Below are positions 57,129 through 64,000 of a stretch of 64,000 nucleotides of DNA, one piece after another. This DNA comes from Amblyomma americanum. Its lineage: Eukaryota > Arthropoda > Arachnida > Ixodida > Ixodidae. The notes below the pieces were generated by a model, which was not told the DNA's origin, did no database searches, and saw nothing but the letters and a program-made list of their open reading frames with translations. The stretch lies in assembly GCF_052857255.1 (NCBI RefSeq), contig NW_027526485.1, positions 620,001 to 684,000 on the forward strand. Direction: 5' to 3'. The number at the start of each line of letters is the position of its first letter. Within the stretch, counting starts at the first letter, position 1. Made by a program: the position numbers and the translations under genes.

Positions 57129-58584
57129 TACGTGACGAAAGATGCAGTGATGATTTGGACATGGTGCGCAGGCAATGAACAAAGAACCCGCACTGAGCAC
57201 AAAAGCAGCGAGCCCTGAGAGCAGGAACATGGCCACTGAATCACTACGGTCACTTCGATGTCACTGATTATCCGCAGCATAGCCTTCCGGGCACAAAACA
57301 TAGTCGCAGTGTAGTCAGATTGGGGCACATCAGGGCACAGCGATTGGTAGGGTCTGAGGCACAAGAGGTGCGCAATATCAGGTTGAGGTAGGTCGAAGGT
57401 AGTCTCCAAGAAGGCCGGAGTGATCTCATAGGTGACGGCAGTGACCTAGCACCGCACAGAGAGCTTGATGCAGCGAGATAGTGACCAAAGCAGGACAAGG
57501 TAGCTAGGGGTGAAAGAAACCATGTGGTGAAGGCGTTCGTAATAGTCCTGCTGTGATTTCTGCGAGGCGGGTAGTCGGGAGCATGCTAGATGGTGGGCTT
57601 GGTCGGAACTGGCAATCACGTCGAGTGCATATTCAGAAAGTACACCAGTAAAGATAGGAAGCAGTGCCCACAGGTAACGGGGGCTCTTCGCCGTACAAAA
57701 GATAGACTAGGGAGCAACCAAAGTGCAATGAAGGGAAGAGTTCTTTGCAAATGTTACGTAAGAGAAAGCAGTATTCCCGTCTCGAAGATCCAGTGAAATG
57801 TATATTGCGAGCATAACGGTAAGAGTGCTGCTAAGGCGCTAGGTGGGGCTATTTGTGCATATCATGTGTTTGAAGCTGGCAGGGGCATTGCATGAGCCGA
57901 AAGGTATAACCTTAAATTCATACAGCCCAGCAGGCACAACAAATGCCATCTTCTCGCGGTCTTGTTCACCCATGGCGATTTGCCTACAGCCAGAGCACAG
58001 GCCAGTGGAGGAGAAAAGGAGAAAAATTTGGCACCTTAGAGACTATCAAGGGTGCAATTGATTAGTGGCAATGGCTAGACATCATTTTTGGTTAATATTA
58101 TTGCGGTATTGGTAATCCGAGCAGAACTGCTAAGAGCCATATTTTTTAGAGGATCATTGGTTAGTCCCAAGAGCTTCGGGAAGGCTCAATAATGTTCTTG
58201 GCAAATATCTTTACTAGCTCGTTTCAGATAACCTGGCGCTTGGGGTGAGACATACGGTAGGAGTGCCAGCAGTCAGGAAAGGCACCACCAGTTCCTATGT
58301 GACGTGTGACAGCTTGACCGAGGGCAGCTTTATGCAGATTAAAAGCGTGAGAAGCTGGGAATATTAGGCAGGTGAGGGGTCAGTGGCTTACATGGTAGTG
58401 AACACGTCTGTTGAGAAAGGGAAATGCTGGCGGGTGGCATCGGGGCCGCGAACTAGGGTAGCATCTAATGCAGCGACTTGGCAACAAGACAGGCGAGAAA
58501 GCATGGTCACACAGATTGCGGATGGAAGTACTAAAGGGCAGACGCTGAAATTCAGAACTGGTAGGAACAGTGTGTTGGCCTTGA
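57129..58584 (-). mobile_element. Ty3/gypsy relic, right-arm copy, truncated
   Basis: Mirror of about 32941-34362. It keeps the integrase C-terminal piece (57409-57101 frame with FDLPQPDIAHLLCLRPYQSL) and the RT pieces, but gag and protease are gone. The deletion joins this relic to the CR1-like 3' UTR at 58585-58587. Confidence 0.75.
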
Positions 58585-60320
58585 CAGTACAATATAATGT
58601 TCAAAACACAAAAGAGAAATTACAAGCAGATCAACAAAAAGAACTCTTACAATACATGTTACATAACTACTAGTAGGCCGGTTACTAAAGAATACCTTTA
58701 AGAGTCAGAGCAGTAACAAAAAAGAAAACAAGTACAGCAGCAGCCATTCATGCCAGCAAGCATGCTGGTATTCGAAATATTTAACAATAGGAACTTGAAG
58801 AAAGCGATAAAAAGGCAACGGGTGGCAATAGACAATGCAATCATCCTTAAAAGTAACATAGTATCAAGAGATGTAATTGTTGGGCAGTCATCTGGTAAGA
58901 TGTGGGCCTATTGGCACATTACTGATTCTTGTTACATTCTACTAATCTTGAAGCGAAGGAAGATAGTGAGTCCGACATGGTAATCGATGGATCGAGTCGA
59001 TTCCATTTGCTGATGGCTAAAGGAAAGAAAGAATGCTTGAGAGTGTTCGTTCGGCATGAGTATTCAGCTAGCGTGTGCGCATGTTTGTGCCGGGATTGTC
59101 GTGACTGTGAGAAACATACGTATTTAAACACATCTATACTGTAATTGTCGTGTAGTAATTGATATAAAAACTTCAGGTGGGATTCTTTTGCCCCAGATAA
59201 TAGTGATGGAAGGCCAGATGATGCGGCAAGATCGGTAGGTGAAACAGAGGGTTTGTATTTGTTATGAATGAACCTTACAGCTTTTCGTTGCACCTTGTCA
59301 AGCCGAGTGATGTTAGTGATTGATTGTGGGAACCAAACAGTGCTTGCGTATTCTAAACTTGGCCTTACGAGGGTAGTGTAGGCAAACAGTTTGGTGTTTT
59401 GAGGGGCCAGACGTAGGCATCTTCTAAGAAAGAACAGCTTTCGCAAGGCCGCAGAGGTAATATTGGCTATATGTGCGTCCCATCTTAGGTCAGAAGTTAA
59501 AGTTAACCCTAGGTATTTATGTTCAGAAACCCTTGAAAGAGTTAATTCCTTGATACTGTAGGCATAGTTATGTGGCTGTTTTTTCCTGGTGACTGTCATG
59601 CAAGCGGATTTTTTATTGTTTAATGTCATCTGCCAAGTTTTACACCATTCAACAATTGTGTTAAGAGAGCTGCTTAGCATAAAGTAGTCTTCAGGATTTT
59701 TTATCGTTTTGTACAGAATGCAATCATCGGCGAAAAGTTTTATGTTACACTCAATATTGTTGGCAATATCGTTGATGAAAACTAAGAACAACACTGGTCC
59801 TAGGACAGATCCTGCGGGAATCCTGATGTAACGGGAACTGGTCTTGATTGAACTTGTACGAAATTTACAAATTGTGAGCGGTTCGTCAAAACATCTGTGA
59901 TCCAGTGTAACACTTGGCCATCTCCAATTATGATGCCTAGTTTTGTTATTAGTTTGTTGTGGCTTACACTGTCAAATGCTTTAGAGAAGTCTAGTTGTAT
60001 TATATCTGTTGGTCTGCAGTCGTCAATACTAAGGGCTAGGTCATGCACAACCTCTATTAGTTGGGTGACAGTTGATAAGCCACGACGAAAGCCATGTTGA
60101 TGGGGTGATAATAGGTTTTCCGTCTCCAGAAAGTGCTTTAAGTGTTTTGCTATAATGTGCTCCATGATTTTGCACGACGTACTGGTGAGGGAAATGGGTC
60201 GATAGTTAGAGGGTGAGTTTGTATCTCCGGATTTATGAATGGGTAGAACCTTTGCTTTTTTCCAATCGTCGGGTAGCTTCGAAGTTGATAAACGTGCTCA
60301 CATTCAGAGCCTGGCCAGGC
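58585..60320 (-). mobile_element. CR1-like LINE fragment, right-arm copy
   Basis: Mirror of 29346-31081. It begins next to the short microsatellite allele. Its last ~60 bp and the minisatellite were removed by the deletion. Confidence 0.8.
58919..60294 (-). pseudogene. CR1-like reverse transcriptase, right-arm copy
   Basis: Same protein as 29372-30747 but less damaged. The 291-residue frame 59794-58919 runs from MLFLVFINDI through FADD (residues 21-24), the thumb (RPSLEYASTVWFP) and FFPLAISKWNRLDPSI without a stop. The upstream part (60165-59800) carries the same missing base after the GVPQ-type block (here reading GFPQ) as the left copy. That defect therefore predates the duplication, and this arm lacks the two private stops of the left arm. 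Confidence 0.82.
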
Positions 60321-60321
60321 T

Positions 60322-60494
<173 letters not shown>

Positions 60495-62015
60495 CGCCTG
60501 CGCCTGCGCGTGTAACTGTTTAGGATAGCTGCAGTTAAAAGCTCACCGCATCATCGTGTCTTCGGCATTGTAGGCGCGCAACTTGGGCTGTTGGGAGTAA
60601 AACCTATTCATCTGTCCTTTGTGCGAGTTTATAGGAGTCCTGCGTCAAGGGAAGCATGGGTTAGTTATGAGTTGAAATGTGCAAGTCTGCACGAAATAGT
60701 GATGCGTAGGTGAGTCACAGGCGAGCTTATCTACCTGAGGAAGATAGAGGAGCCAAAACATATGCCATCATAATTAACTTGCAAAAAGGCCGAATCCTTG
60801 ATCATGGAGGTTTCCTTCAAAAATTTTAGTGGTGGATGCGGCGTATATAAAGCCTACCTCAGGGAAGAACACAGGGAAGGAGTGTTTATTATCTACGAGG
60901 CCCGAAGCAGAGCCCTGAGCTTTCTGTAAGTACCAAATAATTGTGGCTCAAAACCGAACACGCACAACACCTAAATAAAAGCCCATAAAACTAACTGACG
61001 CGTTTCACTTGCTTCGTTAGAGAAAATGCTACCGAAAGAGTACTTTTGTAATCGCGTCTAGAAAACAAATTTCCTGTTTCCTTCGGAAGCGCCAGGTGTT
61101 CGAACCTCGAAGATGTTCTGAACTTCATAAAGACTTTCTCGCAAGCGACAAGCACAAAATGTGAAGCTTATTGTGGGAGACTCAAAAGAGACACTGAAAC
61201 CTGCAATCAGCTGCCTCTATGGCAGCTGCGGTCGCTTACGACTTAACAAAAGCAAATTCACAGCGCGCCTTTACCTCATGTCACAAGAGCGAGGCAGCGC
61301 GGCCCACACCCTCCCGTCCCGCAGTGCTCCGCGCCACGCCGCAGCGGTCCACGCGCTTCGGCCGTCGGCATTCATCGCTTGCGGTGCCACCAGGGAGGCC
61401 CCGGTCGGCTCACTAGTCAGTATATTCTAGGCACTAAAACTAGGCCGCCATTTCGTCCCCTGACGTCATACTCACATAGTTGCACTCTATCCACCATATT
61501 AGACCTTGACGTGATCATTGGCACGCGGCAGGTGCTTGCTTCTACAATGCTATTGTAGATGTCGCTACAATTCTCAGTGCAAGATGCGGTGTTTTCTAGT
61601 TGCTGCCACCGATTGCGCGGTGATCTTTGGGTGGTAGCAGACCCCACGACAACTCGAAATCTGATGAGTAAGAGCTCACTCTCTTAAAATTAGATTGATG
61701 AATTCTAATTAGTTAATTAAATAAACTGCGAAACTAATACTTTGGCGTCACAGGAGACAAGTGTACATGTCTCATGTTTCGTCACGATTACGTCGTTCTG
61801 TGAAAATAAATGTGCAAATGTTTGATTGTGGTAATGCGTGATGAGATCTTGCTGTGCGAACATTTGGTTGATGAATTGCAATTAGTTAATTACACTTCGA
61901 CGACACAATAGCTACGCATATGGACATAGCACATGGATGTGAAAACAGCTATGAACGTCGACATAGAATGTGGTCATGAAAATAAAAGCAAAAACAAAGA
62001 AAGAAGCAACAATTA
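60495..62015. other. outer part of right arm, no gene recognised
   Basis: Mirror of 26745-28283. No domain recognised. Confidence 0.45.
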
Positions 62016-64000
62016 TTTCATTTCATTTTCATTTTGCATTTATTTCAGTCATGTACAATGGCTGAGAAGAAAGGAAAAAAAGCCGCGCACGCGGCTTGAC
62101 AAAGCTCCCATCTCCCGTAGCGGCTTGGCACGGCGATGACAGGCAGCAGTAAAACAATAACAAGAGAATGCATGAAATAACAAATATGTACAATATCTTT
62201 ATAACAGATCACCAGAATAGTCTCGGTACTGTTACACACACGCAAATGATAGTTTAATCACAGCACATGGATACTTAGTTTATTTTACCGTTGGATATGA
62301 TTCATTGTTTTGTAAGAACATATTTCTGATAGCGTTATATGAAACGGAAAGAATGGATTGATTAGTGAAAGCATTTCTATTAAGGAAAGATGGTAACACA
62401 TACCTGAGTGTTTGAAAACCGTAATTTGTGCGTGGACAAGGTACATACCAATATTCGTAGTGTCTTGTGTTGTGAACAGCGGTATTTTCCTGTAGATTGG
62501 CAAGGTCAGAAAAAAATGTGCTGTCACTATGTACCTGAGATTTGTACTGCTGAATTACACGGTACTGATGAATAACCCTTGCATCCATAATGCGGTATTT
62601 TGCAAATAGAGCACTCGTATGTGCTAAGTATGTGGCACCCGCAATTGCTCTGACTGCATTTTTTTGTAATGTCAAAACCTTTTGAATATTAGTTTGCGTC
62701 GTTGTACCCCAAACCAAATGACAATATTTAACATGAGAGTCAAAGAGGCCATGGTAAATAACAAGTTTTGTCCTAGTAGGTATCATGCACTTTAACCTTC
62801 TGAGTATGCCGACAACGCGAGCTAGCTTTCTCTCTATTTGCTCGATGTGGTAGTCCCATAACATAAATTCATTGAAGTGAATGCCAAGTATTTTTACAAC
62901 ATTAGTTATTTCTATTATATTACCACCCAATACTAAATCTGTATGTACAGCCCATTTGACATTTTTAGCTCTAAAAAATATCGCCTTCGTTTTCCGTGTG
63001 TTTATTAGTAGGGAATTTTTTTCAGACCATGAGTTAGGTTTTCCCAACACGCTATTAGCCTTTTCTACTATATCATTCGCGTTGGTGCCGGTCAGAAATA
63101 AAGTAGTGTCGTCAGCGTAAATTACGTATTCTGTTTCGGAGTCAATCTGTACTAAATCATTAATATATACATTAAATAATAAGGGACCAAGGATACTACC
63201 TTGAGGTACACCATGCTTCATTTTATTGTAAGTAGAGCGATGATTATCTATAGAAACGTACTGATATCGGTCAGTTAAATAGCTGGTGATAAGAGATAGT
63301 GCTTTGTTCCGGACACCGTATGCAGAAAGTTTAAGAAGAAGAGTTTCGTGATGAATCCTATCGAAGGCTTTGGAGAAATCTATGTATATTCCAAGGGTTA
63401 TTTGTTTACATTCAATGTTATTTAAGATTATTTCTTTTTGCTTCAAGAGAGCCATTTCAGTAGAGGACTTAGGTCTAAATCCAAACTGTCTTGGAGTTAT
63501 CACGTTGTATTTTTCAAGAAAATTGGAAAGTCGTAAATGTATTGTTTTTTCCAAGCCCTTAGAAAAAATAGGCAATATAGACACTGGTCTATAATTACCA
63601 AGATCGTTTTTCGAACCACCTTTATAAAGAACAACTACTTTTGCTATTTTCATGTCCGAAGGGAAAATGCCGGTAGTCAAAGACAAGTTATAAATATAAG
63701 TTAAAATTGGGCAGATAATGTCCAAGACGTACATAACAGGTTTCATTTTCAGTCCAAAAGCATCTTCACTGTTTGTATTGTTCATGCCTTTAAATATATT
63801 AAGCACCTCATTTTCGTCACAACATGTTATAAAAATACTGTTACTTGTATGATTCGTAATGTAATCCAATGCCATATTGTTGTGTTCACTATCAACAAGT
63901 CCACTGAAATAGCTATTAAACTTATTTGCGAGTGCGAGTCCACTATAACTAATGCCTTCCATTGTAATACTGTCAATTGTATTTGTAGAGTTAGGGTTCA
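62016..64000 (-). mobile_element. CR1/Jockey-like LINE, extends beyond the window
   Basis: Minus-strand non-LTR element. Its 3' UTR (62016-62279) holds a hairpin AAGCCGCG-TG-CGCGGCTT near 62080-62098 and ends in a tail of AATGAAATGAAATAA-type repeats exactly at the outer end of the right arm. The coding region runs off the window edge. No RNase H follows RT. Confidence 0.8.
62280..64000 (-). CDS. LINE reverse transcriptase, intact, 5' end outside the window
   Basis: At least 572 residues are open to the window edge. The ATG at 63962 is internal, since the frame stays open upstream of it. Numbered from that Met, RT blocks are GNYRPVSILPIFSKGLEK (122-139), QFGFRPKSSTEMALL (159-173), YIDFSKAFDRIHH (193-205), HGVPQGSILGPLLFNVYIND (250-269), catalytic YADD (282-285) and VKILGIHFN. 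The C-terminus has YGFQTLRYVLPSFLNR. No RNase H follows. All RT motifs are intact and there is no stop or shift, so this is the best-preserved protein in the window. The endonuclease, if present, lies beyond 64000. Confidence 0.85.
   Translation of the reverse strand, partial: NPNSTNTIDSITMEGISYSGLALANKFNSYFSGLVDSEHNNMALDYITNHTSNSIFITCCDENEVLNIFKGMNNTNSEDAFGLKMKPVMYVLDIICPILTYIYNLSLTTGIFPSDMKIAKVVVLYKGGSKNDLGNYRPVSILPIFSKGLEKTIHLRLSNFLEKYNVITPRQFGFRPKSSTEMALLKQKEIILNNIECKQITLGIYIDFSKAFDRIHHETLLLKLSAYGVRNKALSLITSYLTDRYQYVSIDNHRSTYNKMKHGVPQGSILGPLLFNVYINDLVQIDSETEYVIYADDTTLFLTGTNANDIVEKANSVLGKPNSWSEKNSLLINTRKTKAIFFRAKNVKWAVHTDLVLGGNIIEITNVVKILGIHFNEFMLWDYHIEQIERKLARVVGILRRLKCMIPTRTKLVIYHGLFDSHVKYCHLVWGTTTQTNIQKVLTLQKNAVRAIAGATYLAHTSALFAKYRIMDARVIHQYRVIQQYKSQVHSDSTFFSDLANLQENTAVHNTRHYEYWYVPCPRTNYGFQTLRYVLPSFLNRNAFTNQSILSVSYNAIRNMFLQNNESYPTVK

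Overview
This window looks like genomic DNA of a hard (ixodid) tick. The evidence is several copies of a tRNA-derived SINE that matches the tick Ruka type (A box TGGCTCAGTGG, B box GGTTCGAACCC, shared core CACGTTAAAGATCCCCAGG), next to LINEs of the I-like, RTE and CR1/Jockey-like groups, Ty3/gypsy elements, Penelope-like element (PLE) remnants and a pogo/Tigger-like transposase remnant. Neither the species nor the genus can be fixed from this alone. I found no convincing host protein gene, rRNA, functional tRNA or CRISPR array. Essentially everything recognisable is mobile DNA, most of it broken.

Layout. Positions 129-2683 hold a 5'-truncated I-like LINE on the minus strand. Positions 3806-14742 hold a second copy of the same family on the plus strand. 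This copy is 5'-complete, has 9-bp target duplications, has lost most of its endonuclease, and carries a complete Ty3/gypsy element (8637-14546) inserted in its 3' UTR with a 4-bp ATAT target duplication. Positions 14838-19900 contain Ruka SINEs and two more minus-strand I-like LINEs with large internal deletions. Positions 19935-20640 are a diverged third copy of a sequence that also occurs in both arms of the inverted duplication. Positions 21371-26400 hold a Ruka copy, PLE ends, a LINE tail, a nearly intact RTE-type LINE (reverse transcriptase frame 22604-25072) and another Ruka.

From 26745 to 62015 the sequence is dominated by a large inverted duplication: left arm 26745-44207, right arm 47290-62015, and a 3.08-kb unique spacer. 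Each arm carries the same series in mirror order: a CAGA/CA microsatellite, a CR1-like LINE fragment, a Ty3/gypsy relic, a pogo/Tigger-like fragment, a PLE tail, a GCCCAA-rich tandem repeat, a second tRNA-derived SINE, and the uncharacterised repeat shared with 20 kb. The arms look about 98-99% alike where compared by eye. They differ by a 1,859-bp deletion in the right arm and a roughly six-fold difference in microsatellite length. The spacer carries a PLE endonuclease fragment. The window ends inside a CR1/Jockey-like LINE whose 560-residue frame has no stop. Its 3' tail abuts the outer end of the right arm, so the duplication may continue beyond the window.

There is no gene co-operation in the operon sense. 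The window records layered transposition (SINE, then LINE, then LTR element), followed by one large inverted duplication that copied a block of old transposons, and then independent decay of the two arms.
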